From Theodoxus fluviatilis (Eukaryota; Mollusca; Gastropoda; Cycloneritida; Neritidae): 64,000 nucleotides of DNA. Below are positions 33,529-44,399 of the stretch, piece by piece (within the stretch, counting starts at the first letter, position 1; every line of letters begins with the position of its first letter). The stretch covers positions 18,810 to 82,809 of the forward strand of contig JAWQFJ010028799.1 of assembly GCA_034096865.1 (NCBI GenBank). The letters run 5' to 3'. A program made the position numbers and the translations under genes. The notes below the pieces were generated by a model. The model was not told the origin of the DNA, did no database searches, and was given only the letters and a program-made list of their open reading frames with translations.

Positions 33529-33547
33529 CAGTATTGTAGACACACTC

Positions 33548-33689
33548 AGATGCCATCAGTGGCTCTGTCCTCCCCTCCCTGTCTCACGCCCTGTCCTCCA
33601 GTCGAGTCGCCAAAGACAATTTGGCCGATCTTGACTACAGAGTGCGCAAGTCTCTCCGACAGATCACCAGAACCCCAGACCGAGCCTGT
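33548..33689 (+). pseudogene. LINE copy 3: RT thumb fragment
   Basis: Continues directly from 22212 after the AGAT duplication (GSVLPSLSHALSS, then VRKSLRQITRTPDRAC) and ends in GAGCCTGT, the 8-base duplication flanking the next insertion. Confidence 0.8.
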
Positions 33690-34858
33690 GACGGTACGTC
33701 CTTTCCGCATTATTAAGAATTAAACACAAGTGGAATCAAGGTGACGGATTTACTGGTGTGTACATTAAAATGACCCTTTCTCCCTGTTTTCTGTGTGAGT
33801 TGTCATATGATGAACTATCATACTATTGTTATGAATTGCATGTTTATGCATGTGTTAAATAATGGACACTTAAGAAAGTAGAAGCCAGCCAGGCCTCAAA
33901 TAAATGTAGTATTAGAAAACCAGCCATGCTTTGAAAGTAGTTTGCTGTGGTGAAGCCTCGTGATGAAACTGAACAGTTTCAAATTAAGGCGCCGAGCTTC
34001 CAGTATGAGTATCCTTGACATTGATAAATTCAACGTATAGACGTTCAACGTGATTGGCCAACTTTTAAAGTTAGAGGTGGGAAAATGTGCTGGCCAAGCA
34101 CGCGCCAATTCCCTATTGGTTTAGAGGGCGTGAATTCCTGAGACTTCGAATGGAGACGTGGGGGAGAGAATAATAAAGGCTGCCGTCTGCTGACTCGATG
34201 CTGGCATTCTCTGCTCACCTGCTCCTGGCGTGGAGTGGAATCATCGTGGCAAGGCCATGCCGATATGGGAGGAAGGACGGGTGACATCTGCCCTCTACCT
34301 CTCATTGACTACAGCGCCAAGTCGTGCTGGCTTCTCTTGATGACCCCAGCATCAGCCTTCTGGGGGGGAAAAGTGGGCCACGCTAAACATCCACAAGAGC
34401 AGATGGTCGTTCCCTACCCCCTGCCAGACCCCCACCAGAAAGAACACAGGGGAGATGATGCGGTTCCAACCCTCCCTTGTATCAGGACCCACCCCTGGGT
34501 CAGTCGTCACCTCCCCAGCCCCCAAAAACATCACCCTTTCAAGGACGACCACCGGGGTCAACGGCTCTGACCCCTTCAGCATTCTTTCAAGCGGACTCAC
34601 GGTGCATTCTCCTTCCAGGCAGGCTGGCTAAAATTAGGATTAAATAAGTATTACTCATGCACGTCGACTTAACAACCATTGCCTATCTTTTCAAGCATTA
34701 TTAAAGTCATTTGGTATTTGATGTCTGCCCTCATCTTCTGTTGTCCTGTCCATTCTTGACAGCGAGAATGGTGAGTGAATGTTACAAGATAGCATTAGCA
34801 GTGCGTTTCCCCTAGACACCCTCTCAATTAATAATAATCAGAGCCCTGTCTTGTAACA
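33690..34858 (+). mobile_element. 1.17-kb insertion with 8-bp duplication, containing a LINE 3'UTR copy
   Basis: GAGCCTGT occurs at 33682-33689 and 34859-34866, and the LINE coding sequence is continuous across it (compare 12470-12500). I find no terminal inverted repeats. The first ~650 bases are unassigned, with CCAATTCCCTATTGG and AATAAAGG near 34110-34180. Bases 34358-34597 are the LINE 3'UTR, and 34598-34858 are the spacer that recurs in each tandem unit. Confidence 0.6.
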
Positions 34859-36280
34859 GAGCCTGTCTCCCATTTTTCTACGCAGGCGAAAGAGTCGGCG
34901 GCCTCACCATCCCCAAGATGTCGGAAGAGGCCGACGTGTGGACCATGGCCACTGCCACCCAGCTCCTCACGAGCAAAGACCCCTTTGAGAAAAAAACATT
35001 GCCAACAGAGAGGCCCTCGTCTCCCTGTCGGCGGTACAGACCACAGCAACAGTCTCAGAATTCCTCTCGGGCAGCAACGAGTCCGGGCTCTATGCCTACC
35101 GTCACCACTCCACCAGGGCCAACCTTTGGTCCAGGTGCCGCTATGCCGCCACTCCCCTAGGGTGTACGATTGATGTTTCCGGCCCAGAATCTCCCCCCAC
35201 TATAGTCGCCGATGACGTCTCGTCTCTTCTCTGCAAGGCTGTCCGGACTGCCAAGTTTGTCTCCTGTCTACTCTAAGGAAAGGTTGCCTCCACATACGAT
35301 CGCTATGTTCTCGACGACTCCTTCGTCGCTCGACAACTGTCCGTCCACACTTCTCTCTCCTTCAGAGCTTGGAGGTACTGGCACAGAGCCAGACTGTCCT
35401 CGCTCCCCGTCCGAACCATCCCCGGTGGCCCCGACGAGCCCTGCCGGCACAGATGTGGCAAAACTGAAACGAGCCAACACGTCACCGGTTTGTGCCCCGG
35501 CCTTGCGCCTCTACACCAGCAACACCACGACGCGGTGCAGGACATCCTCGTCTCCACCATCAAGCGGCACACCGACTTTCAGGTCTCTGTCAGAACCCAA
35601 CTCCCCGACGGTCTAGTTCCGGACGTCACTGCTGACGGCCCCGACACCCTCATCCTCATCGACGTCTGCTGCCCTATTTTCTGCATGGGAAACGTTTCTT
35701 TTTCCTGCAGCACTTCCTGCCTGGTTTCAAAATGGACAGCTTACTGGTTAGGCAGCAGACATATACCCAGCATGATGGATGTCAGGCACCAGAAGGTCGC
35801 CAAGTACAGCAGCCATGGCCCCACCCTCCCCCTCATTGTCAGTACCCTAGGCTCCTGGCTCCCCTCCAACGAGGAAATCACACAGCAGCTGGGCATCCGA
35901 CCCCGACGCTGGAGATCCGCCAAGAGGCGAATGAGAACCACCGCCCTCGAGAAAACCGCCTTCATCGTGGAAGCGTTCCTCCACCAGACACCTCAGGAGG
36001 AAAATCACACTGCCTGATCTCCGTCTTCGGATAGAAATGTGAAGGAAGAATAGAAGAATTGTTCTGGGGGGGGAAAGTGGGCCACGCTAAACATCCACAA
36101 GAGCAGATGGCCGTTCCCTACCCCCTGCCAGACCCCCACCAGAAAGAACACGAGGGGAGATGATGCGGTTCCAACCCTCCCTTGTATCAGGACCCACCCC
36201 TGGGTCAGTCGTCACCTCCCCAGCCCCCAAAAACATCACCCTTTCAAGGACGACCACCGGGGTCAACGGCTCTGACCCCT
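34859..36280 (+). pseudogene. Array unit 1: LINE RLE domain and 3'UTR
   Basis: Encodes RVGGLTIPKMSEEADVW, LYAYRHHSTRANLWSRCR, the zinc motif CRHRCGKTETSQHVTGLCPG and PDGLVPDVTADGPDTLILID (RLE core), then the KYSSHG-type and PRRWRSAKRRM tail. It differs from 19122 by an in-frame insert of about 27 codons after VCCP (35677-35760). A TAA (35275-35277) and a shift at an A-run (34990) break it. Its 3'UTR is interrupted at 36280 by LTR-3. Confidence 0.8.
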
Positions 36281-36933
36281 TGTGGCGAGACAATGCTTTT
36301 CATGCCTTCTGTTTATTAGTATTATTAAAATGTTTAGCACGTGTCTGCTGAGCCGTAGCTTCTAGCGGTTTTCCTTGCCCTGAGCCGGTGATTAGTAGAG
36401 AATTGACCCCCTGTGTAGGTGAATGACTTGAAGGTGTTGGGAGTGGTGGACTCCACTGGCGTTTTCACGCTGACCAACCTGTGACTTTCAACTTGTGAAT
36501 TGACCAGTCAGAGTGGAGTGGGATGAACAGTGGTGATTGGACTGACTGAACTTGGTGACGTCAGTGAAGGCATTTAAGCGAGTGTCGCCGGATGCTCGTG
36601 GCGTCATAACATTTATTTTCAGCAAAAGCAGTGTCCGTGAAGATGCTGGCGCCCTGCTTGTTAGGTTTACACTTGGCGGTGGCCATATAGAAACGCAGAA
36701 TGATATTAGTGAGAAACCTCAGCCTGCCCGGAACCGGCTGGAAGCGAACCCCTCTGCCAGGGGGTGGTGGAATGGTGAACAGCCAGCTTGCCTGCCAGCC
36801 TGCTTGCTTGCTTTGCTGAAGTGTGGTGGCCTGTCTTGTTGGAAAGCAGACCGACTCCTTTCCGAAGAAGAAGAAGAAGAAGAAGAAGGAGGAGCCAGTT
36901 CCCTCGACACGACCCAGAAGAAGAAGAAATGCC

Positions 36934-36965
<32 letters not shown>

Positions 36966-37473
36966 AGAATGCCAAGTTCAACTGTTTTCATCGACTGTGG
37001 TGATTTTCCTCCCGGGTCACCGGCTGCAATGTCGGTGCACTCAGACCCCCTTCCCCCCAATTTCAACCCCTGTGCTGGCGCGATAGGCGCGGGGTATAAG
37101 TCCGTGCGTCTCCAACTCCACGATTTCATCGAAAGGGTCAGCTAAGTACACTTAGTTAATTACCTCGGCTCGGGCAGACCTATTTCTTTCCATTGTTTGT
37201 TTTTTTCCATGTCTCACTGCAAGTTGTTGAAATGAATTGATTGCTTCTACTTGCATTCTATGCATTTTTGTGGCGCTTGACGCCCATTCACCTTTCACGG
37301 GTAAATGCATCCTGAAAATTAAACTACTTCCTTTGAATTGATTTTGGTTTCGCCATTGCTTCATTGCCAGACAATTACCATCTAGCGTTTGAATGGAGGA
37401 ATGAAGGTGCGTGCTTTAGTTCTTCCCCTAGACATTTAAACAAGCCATTTGATTAAAGAACAAGTACGTCACA
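36281..37473 (+). mobile_element. 5' LTR of LTR-3
   Basis: TGTGGCGAGA...ACGTCACA. Contains a (GAA)n run and a (GA)n run around 36865-36960. A 197-codon frame (36552-37145) is present in both LTRs but consists largely of these runs. Confidence 0.9.
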
Positions 37474-37740
37474 TTTGGGGCCTTCGTCTCGGGATAATTT
37501 GAACGAAATGCAATAAGTAAAGTAAATCTGAATTCATGTTTTACAGTTAAGTCTGGAGTGTCTGTACCTTGAGCGAGAGTGATATGACCTGACCTGCCAT
37601 TTCTGTTTTTGATTCACCTTGTTGCTCGCATGCCTTGCTGCACTGTGTGACCTTGTGTTGACTAGCTGGAAAGCGTACAGTTACTGCTGCTTGAAGTTTT
37701 TGCTGAGTTCATTAGTGTGTGAAGCTAGCAAATCTTTACA

Positions 37741-39365
37741 ATGGGGGAAGAAGCAGAATTGCCAACCATTGCCTTGATTTATTCATTAGATAAGGCGGGA
37801 TTGGAGTTGTTGTTTGAGAAGTTTGGGTTGAGTGCAGGCGAAAGGGCTACTGAATATGAGTTGCGAAGGAGGTTCTGCAGATTCAGAGGGGAGGAGTTAG
37901 ACAGGAAACTGAGGGAGGAGTTGGACAGAGAGAGATTGGAGATTGAACAGATAAGGAAGGAGAATGAGAGAGGGAGACAGAGGCAGCTTGAGAGGAAACG
38001 ATTAGAATTGGAGATAGAGGAAGCAGAGAGGGAGGCTGCTGAGAAGTATGAGAGGGAGAGACAGGAGGCAGAGAGAGAGAAAGCCAGGGAGGCTGCGGCG
38101 AGAGAGCTGGAGCGAGAGAGATTTTGGGCTGAGCAAAAAGAGAGGGAGAGAGCTGAAGAGGAAGAGAGAGAGAGAAGAGTCACGGAGTGGAGGGAAGAGA
38201 TGTGGAAGGAGACTGTGGGGAGAAGGGAGAAATGGGATGCAGAGCGGAAGGAGAAGATAAAGGCAGCCAGAGGGAGGATAAAAGCGTATAGAGACAGAAA
38301 ATTGGAGCAGAAGAAGAGAGAGAGAGCTAGGAGGTTGTTGTTGCTGAGGAGGTTGTTGTTGCTGAGGAGGTTGCTGTTGTTGAGGAGGTTGTTGTTGCTG
38401 AGGAGAGTCGGTGTGAGGTTGTTGTTGCTGAGGAGAGTCGGTGTGAGGTTGTTGCTGCTGAGGAGAGTCGGTGTGAAGAGGTTGTTGCTGAGGAGGTTGT
38501 TGTTGCTGAGGAGGTTGTTGTTGTTGCTGAGGAGGTTGTTGTTGCTGAGGAGGTTGTTGTTGCTGAGGAGGTTGTTGTTGCTGAGGAGGTTGTTGTTGCT
38601 GAGGAGGTTGTTGTTGCTGAGGAGGTTGTTGCTGAGGAGAGTCGGTGTGAGGAGGTTGTTGCTGAGGCGAGTCAGTGTGAGATGGTTGCTTGTCGTTCGT
38701 TGGAGAGAGTGGGAATTGACAGAGTCATAGTCGAGGACAGGGTCAGAGTCGGAGACAGGGTCAGAGTCGAGGACAGGGTCAGAGTCGAGGACAGGGTCAG
38801 AGTCGGAGACAGGGTCAGAGTCGGAGACGGGGTCAAGGACAGAGACGTAGTCAGGGACAGAGACGTAGTCAGGGACAGAGACGTAGTCAGGGACAGAGAC
38901 GTAGTCAGGGACAGAGACGTAGTCAAGGACAGAGGCGTAGTCAGGGACAGAGGCGTAGTCAGGGACAGAGACAGAGTCAGGGATGGAGACAGAGAAGTGT
39001 CAATGGTGAAGGTGGAGGGAGAGGACAAGTGTGTGAGAGAGGAAGAGATGGAAGTTGAGAATGAGTCTGAGAGTGGGGTGTTGATGTGTTCCACCCGGCG
39101 GAAGAGGAAGTGTGCGGAAGTTGAGCATGAGTCTTGTGGGAAGACTGGTGTGGAGTTGGAGGATGTGGGAGAGGAAGGAATTGAGTCTTGTGGGAAGACT
39201 GGTGTGGAGTTGGAGGATGTGGGAGAGGAAGGAGTTGAGTCTTGTGGGAAGACTGGTGTGGAGTTGGAGGATGTGGGAGAGGTTGCGTGTGGTGGTGTGA
39301 GTCTCGGAGAGGCGAGCCACAGGGAGAGGAAATGGTTTGACTGGAGGAAGAGAAAAAAAGGCTAA
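37741..39365 (+). pseudogene. LTR-3 gag-like coiled-coil gene with four in-frame tandem arrays, one-base deletion
   Basis: ATG at 37741 opens an unrecognised N-terminus (MGEEAELPTIALIYSLDKAG), then about 140 residues of Glu/Arg-rich coiled coil (37900-38320). Next come 18-base units GAGGTTGTTGTTGCTGAG (38330-38660), 18-base units around GTCAGAGTCGAGGACAGG and GACAGAGACGTAGTCAGG (38740-38980), and three ~54-base units with TCTTGTGGGAAGACTGG (39130-39290). All periods are multiples of three. The first unit reads GCTAGGAGG where the others read GCTGAGGAGG; this missing base (about 38329) separates the frame used before from the one open afterwards to 39365. By position and coiled coil it is a gag-type protein, but no gag domain is recognised. 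Confidence 0.6.
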
Positions 39366-39698
39366 ATTCAGAGAGAGGAATAAATGGGTGTGGGAATGAG
39401 AAAGAGTTGATGTGTTTGGCTGTTTATTGGAGTGTGCTGTGCAGAGAATGTGATGGGTGGAGTGTGAGAGTTTTGTGGGCCAGTGTGATGGTCAGGTGGT
39501 TGGCTGGTGCTTGGTTTTGAAGTTCGAGATGAGTTTGTTGTGTGGTGTGATGGGTTTTGGACTTAGGGTGTGAAACCAGTGAGAAGGAGTTTTGAGGTGT
39601 TCCTGCCTGTTGTTTGAGAGTTTGGGCTGTTTTTCTTGTTTGAATTATGAATTGTGAAAAATGTCATCCATAACATTTTTCTCATTATGGAAGGGAGG

Positions 39699-40351
39699 TG
39701 TGGCGAGACAATGCTTTTCATGCCTTCTGTTTATTAGTATTATTAAAATGTTTAGCACGTGTCTGCTGAGCCGTAGCTTCTAGCGGTTTTCCTTGCCCTG
39801 AGCCGGTGATTAGTAGAGAATTGACCCCCTGTGTAGGTGAATGACTTGAAGGTGTTGGGAGTGGTGGACTCCACTGGCGTTTTCACGCTGACCAACCTGT
39901 GACTTTCAACTTGTGAATTGACCAGTCAGAGTGGAGTGGGATGAACAGTGGTGATTGGACTGACTGAACTTGGTGACGTCAGTGAAGGCATTTAAGCGAG
40001 TGTCGCCGGATGCTCGTGGCGTCATAACATTTATTTTCAGCAAAAGCAGTGTCCGTGAAGATGCTGGCGCCCTGCTTGTTAGGTTTACACTTGGCGGTGG
40101 CCATATAGAAACGCAGAATGATATTAGTGAGAAACCTCAGCCTGCCCGGAACCGGCTGGAAGCGAACCCCTCTGCCAGGGGGTGGTGGAATGGTGAACAG
40201 CCAGCTTGCCTGCCAGCCTGCTTGCTTGCTTTGCTGAAGTGTGGTGGCCTGTCTTGTTGGAAAGCAGACCGACTCCTTTCCGAAGAAGAAGAAGAAGAAG
40301 AAGAAGGAGGAGCCAGTTCCCTCGACACGACCCAGAAGAAGAAGAAATGCC

Positions 40352-40383
<32 letters not shown>

Positions 40384-40892
40384 AGAATGCCAAGTTCAAC
40401 TGTTTTCATCGACTGTGGTGATTTTCCTCCCGGGTCACCGGCTGCAATGTCGGTGCACTCAGACCCCCTTCCCCCCAATTTCAACCCCTGTGCTGGCGCG
40501 ATAGGCGCGGGGTATAAGTCCGTGCGTCTCCAACTCCACGATTTCATCGAAAGGGTCAGCTAAGTACACTTAGTTAATTACCTCGGCTCGGGCAGACCTA
40601 TTTCTTTCCATTGTTTGCTTTTTTTCCATGTCTCACTGCAAGTTGTTGAAATGAATTGATTGCTTCTACTTGCATTCTATGCATTTTTGTGGCGCTTGAC
40701 GCCCATTCACCTTTCACGGGTAAATGCATCCTGAAAATTAAACTACTTCCTTTGAATTGATTTTGGTTTCGCCATTGCTTCATTGCCAGACAATTACCAT
40801 CTAGCGTTTGAATGGAGGAATGAAGGTGCGTGCTTTAGTTCTTCCCCTAGACATTTAAACAAGCCATTTGATTAAAGAACAAGTACGTCACA
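39699..40892 (+). mobile_element. 3' LTR of LTR-3
   Basis: 1194 bases; one extra C in a T-run near 40619 relative to the 5' LTR. Followed by the CCCCT duplication and the rest of the array spacer (40898-41205). Confidence 0.9.
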
Positions 40893-41205
40893 CCCCTTCA
40901 GCATTCTTTCAAGCGGACTCACGGTGCATTCTCCTTCCAGATAAGTTCTACCTTTATCGTACAGGCTGGCTGGCTAAAATTAGGATTAAATAAGTATTAC
41001 TCATGCACGTTGACTTAACAACCATTGCCTATCTTTTCAAGCATTATTAAAGTCATTTGGTATTTGATGTTTGCCCTCATCTTCTGTTGTCCTGTCCATT
41101 CTTGACAGCGAGAATGGAAGTGAATGTTACAAGATAGCATTAGCAGTGCGTTTCCCCTAGACACCCTCTCAATTAATAATAATCAGAGCCCTGTCTTGTA
41201 ACAGA

Positions 41206-42915
41206 GCCTGTCTCCCGTTTTTCTACGCAGGCGAAAGAGTCGGCGGCCTCACCATCCCCAAGATGTCGGAAGAGGCCGACGTGTGGACCATGGCCACTGC
41301 CACCCAGCTCCTCACGAGCAAAGACCCCTTTGAGAAAAAAACATTGCCAACAGAGAGGCCCTCGTCTCCCTGTCGGCGGTACAGACCACAGCAACAGTCT
41401 CAGAATTCCTCTCGGGCAGCAACGAGTCCGGGCTCTATGCCTACCGTCACCACTCCACCAGGGCCAACCTTTGGTCCAGGTGCCGCTATGCCGCCACTCC
41501 CCTAGGGTGTACGATTGATGTTTCCGGCCCAGAATCTCCCCCCACTATAGTCGCCGATGACGTCTCGTCTCTTCTCTGCAAGGCTGTCCGGACTGCCAAG
41601 TTTGTCTCCTGTCTACTCTAAGAAAAGGTTGCCTCCACATACGATCGCTATGTTCTCGACGACTCCTTCGTCGCTCGACAACTGTCCATCCACACTTCTC
41701 TCTCCTTCAGAGCTTGGAGGTACTGGCACAGAGCCAGACTGTCCTCGCTCCCCGTCCGAACCATCCCCGGTGGCCATGACGAGCCCTGCCGGCACGGATG
41801 TGGCGAAACTGAAACGAGCCAACACGTCACCGGTTTGTGCCCCGGCCTTGCGCCTCTATACGAGCAACACCACGACGCGGTGCAGGACATCCTCGTCTCC
41901 ACCATCAAGCGACACACCGACTTTCCGGTCTCTGTCAGAACCCAACTCCCCGACGGTCTAGTTCCGGACGTCACTGCTGACGGCCCCGACACCCTCATCC
42001 TCATCGATGTCTGCTGCCCTATTTTCTGCATGGGAAACGTTTCTTTTTCCTGCAGCACTTCCTGCCTGGTTCAAAATGGACAGCTTACTGGTTAGGCAGC
42101 AGACTTATACCCAGCATGATGGACGTCAGGCACCAGAAGGTCGCCAAGTACAGCAGCCATGGCCCACCCTCCCCCTCATTGTCAGTGCCCTAGGCTCCTG
42201 GCTCCCCTCCAACGAGGAAATCACACAGCAGCTGGGCATCCGACCCCGACGCTGGAGATCCGCCAAGAGGCGAATGAGAACCACCGCCCTCGAGAAAACC
42301 GCCTTCATCGTGGAAGCATTCCTCCACCAGACACCTCAGGAGGAAAATCACACGGCCTGATCTCCGTCTTCGGATAGAAATGTGAAGGAAGAAATAGAAG
42401 AGTTGTTCTGGGGGGGAAAAGTGGGCCACGCTAAACGTCCACAAGAGCAGATGGCCGTTCCCTACCCCCTGCCAGACCCCCACCAGAAAGAACACACGAG
42501 GGGAGATGATGCGGTTCCAACCCTCCCTTGTATCAGGACCCACCCCTGGGTCAGTCGTCACCTCCCCAGCCCCCAAAAACATCACCCTTTCAAGGACGAC
42601 CACCGGGGTCAACGGCTCTGACCCCTTCAGCATTCTTTCAAGCGGACTCACGGTGCATTCTCCTTCCAGATAAGTTCTACCTTTATCGTACAGGCTGGCT
42701 GGCTAAAATTAGGATTAAATAAGTATTACTCATGCACGTCGACTTAACAACCATTGCCTATCTTTTCAAGCATTATTAAAGTCATTTGGTATTTGATGTC
42801 TGCCCTCATCTTCTGTTGTCCTGTCCATTCTTGACAGCGAGAATGGAAGTGAATGTTACAAGATAGCATTAGCAGTGCGTTTCCCCTAGACACCCTCTCA
42901 ATTAATAATAATCAG
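41206..42915 (+). pseudogene. Array unit 2: LINE RLE domain, 3'UTR and spacer
   Basis: Same organisation as unit 1, including the shared TAA (41620-41622) and the 27-codon insert (42025-42105, one base shorter). It keeps CRHGCGKTETSQHVTGLCPG and the PD...D core in fragments. Spacer with TAAAATTAGGATTAAATAAG at 42703-42722. Confidence 0.8.
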
Positions 42916-43459
42916 AGCCCTGTCTTGTAACAGAGCCTGTCTCCCGTTTTTCTACGCAGGCGAAAGAGTCGGCGGCCTCGCCATCCCCAAGATGTCGGAA
43001 GAGGCCGACGTGTGGACCATGGCCACTGCCACCCAGCTCCTCACGAGCAAAGACCCCTTTGAGAAAAAAACATTGCCAACAGAGAGGCCCGTCTCCCTGT
43101 CGGCGGTACAGACCACAGCAACAGTCTCAGAATTCCTCTCGGGCAGCAACGAGTCCGGGCTCTATGCCTACCGTCACCACTCCACCAGGGCCAACCTTTG
43201 GTCCAGGTGCCGCCATGCCGCCACTCCCCTAGGGTGTACGATCGATGTTTCCGGCCCAGAATCTCCCCCCACTATAGTCGCCGATGACGTCTCGTCTCTT
43301 CTCTGCAAGGCTGTCCGGACTGCCAAGTTAGTCTCCTGTCCACTCCAAGGAAAGGTTGCCTCCACGTACAATCGCTATGTTCTCGACGACTCCTTCGTCG
43401 CTCGACTACTGTCCGTCCACACTTCTCTCTCCTTCAGAGCTTGGAGGTACTGGCACAGA
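42916..43459 (+). pseudogene. Array unit 3, left part: LINE RLE-linker region
   Basis: Here the frame is open through the region (MSEEADVWTMATATQL at 42992 to RAWRYWHRA at about 43460), with CAA where units 1 and 2 have TAA. It stops at GGCACAGAG, where U2-headed LINE copy 4 begins; the unit resumes at 53161. Confidence 0.75.
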
Positions 43460-43781
43460 GCTTCTCGGCCTTTTGGCTAAGATCAAAGTATATCAAAGTG
43501 TGTATCGAACGTGCTCAAAGGCTCTGTTGGGCTGCGTGCGATCAATCGGCGATAACTTTCACAGCGATCACTCTTCGCCCCAACAGCTTCCGGGCACCTG
43601 CTGCTGCGCGTTTCCCTCGACGTGGAAGACTCACGCCCTTCGGCCGACGCCATCTCTTCCGAACAACCCCCCTCGGCTCTATGCCGTGAGGTTGACCTAC
43701 GTCCTAGAGCCCATGGTTAGTTGCAGCGTGTCTATCCGCTCCCCTGACTGAGCCCGCTCAGCTTTGCTGGGGACGTCCGCC
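43460..43781 (+). mobile_element. 5' end of U2-headed LINE, copy 4: U2 head and 5'UTR
   Basis: GCTTCTCGGCCTTTTGGCTA and the following AGATCAA (43460-43486) match U2 snRNA from about nucleotide 4 to 30. The flank to the left is LINE endonuclease sequence, not a U2 gene, so the head travels with the element and marks its 5' end. The 5'UTR continues to a Kozak-like CCGCCATGG at 43778-43786. Confidence 0.85.
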
Positions 43782-44382
43782 ATGGCGACTGACGTGTACC
43801 TGGTCGATGGGGCCTTCCCCATCCCAGTCCCCATTCCCCCCATCCTCCGCTGTGGCCACTGTAGTCGCCACTCTTTTCAGAGTAAAACCCGCCATGGCGA
43901 TGTGGTAAGGCACATCAGACTTACCCACGCCGACTTAATAGCTCCCCCTCACTCCGACCCCGTCATCAAGTTCCACTGCTCTCTGTGCAGGAACTTTGAA
44001 AATCGCCTGCTCAGTTCCGTGTCAAGGCACTACAACCGTTGTGCCGGCCACCTGCCGCCCTCGTCCTTCCCCGAAGCCGAAATTATCAACGACGCTCTTG
44101 TCCTCCTCTACCCCCCCAGGCCTTCCAAATGTCACATCTGTGACTTTGCCTCCCACGCGGATGGCAATAGAGTGGCTACCAGCCTGGAACATCACATGGC
44201 CCGCCAGCATGGCTTGATGGTCAAGCGAAGGTGGCGGTGTGTGCCAGCTGTCTCGTCCTCATGGAAGGTCTCTCCGCCCGGACGCATACATGCGCCCCCC
44301 AACTGGCCGAGCCCTCTAACAGCCGCCCCAACCCCGGCCCCTGTTCCCCCTCCTCCCCCCCCCCAGAGATCAATCCTCCCCA
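43782..44382 (+). pseudogene. LINE copy 4: N-terminal zinc-finger ORF
   Basis: ATG at 43782 (MATDVYLVDGAFPIPVP) is chosen because copy 2 has the matching start. Three C2H2 fingers follow: CGHCSRHSF...H...H, CSLCRNF...HYNRCAGH and CHICDF...HHMARQH (43849-44220). A one-base shift near 44237 moves the CASC motif and Pro-rich part to another frame. It ends at a hAT-like insertion and resumes at 51634. These fingers would guide target recognition. Confidence 0.75.
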
Positions 44383-44399
44383 CAGACCTGTTTACCTTA

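Larger units (their letters stand above)
22213..33547 (+). mobile_element. 11.3-kb TIR DNA element inside LINE copy 3
   Basis: Perfect 19-base terminal inverted repeats GAGTGTGTCTACAATACTG lie at 22213-22231 and, inverted, at 33529-33547. The target duplication AGAT (22209-22212, 33548-33551) is confirmed by the uninterrupted paralogue at 12349-12362. Without the nested LTR-2 the element is about 4 kb. It contains a CCAAT/TATA-like promoter region (22760-22800) and an N-terminal ORF split by LTR-2; no DDE catalytic domain was found. The 4-bp duplication excludes hAT (8) and Tc1 (TA); the superfamily is not assigned. Confidence 0.85.
36281..40892 (+). mobile_element. LTR-3: young LTR retrotransposon with a gag-like gene only
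   Basis: LTRs of 1193 and 1194 bases (36281-37473, 39699-40892) differ, by my reading, in a single inserted base. The target duplication is CCCCT (36276-36280, 40893-40897), inside the LINE 3'UTR. A primer-binding-like TGGGGCCTTCGTCTCGG follows the 5' LTR and a purine tract GGAAGGGAGG precedes the 3' LTR. The 2.2-kb interior carries one repeat-rich coding region and no pol, so it is non-autonomous. Confidence 0.9.
34358..43459 (+). repeat. Tandem array of ~1.7-kb units: LINE 3'UTR + spacer + endonuclease domain
   Basis: Subtracting LTR-3 and LINE copy 4, TTCTGGGGGG marks occur at 34358, 36062, 42406 and 53822, with periods of about 1704, 1727 and 1714 bases. Every unit has the same joint CTTGTAACAGAGCCTGTCTCCC between spacer and LINE coding sequence, so the units were multiplied after the 33690-34858 insertion, probably by unequal exchange between the two LINE 3'UTR copies that flanked one endonuclease domain. 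Units are nearly identical. Confidence 0.8.

Noticed and set aside
36552..37145. 197-codon ORF inside both LTRs of LTR-3
   Set aside because: Largely encoded by GAA and GA runs, contains no recognisable domain, and its conservation is explained by the LTRs being near-identical copies.
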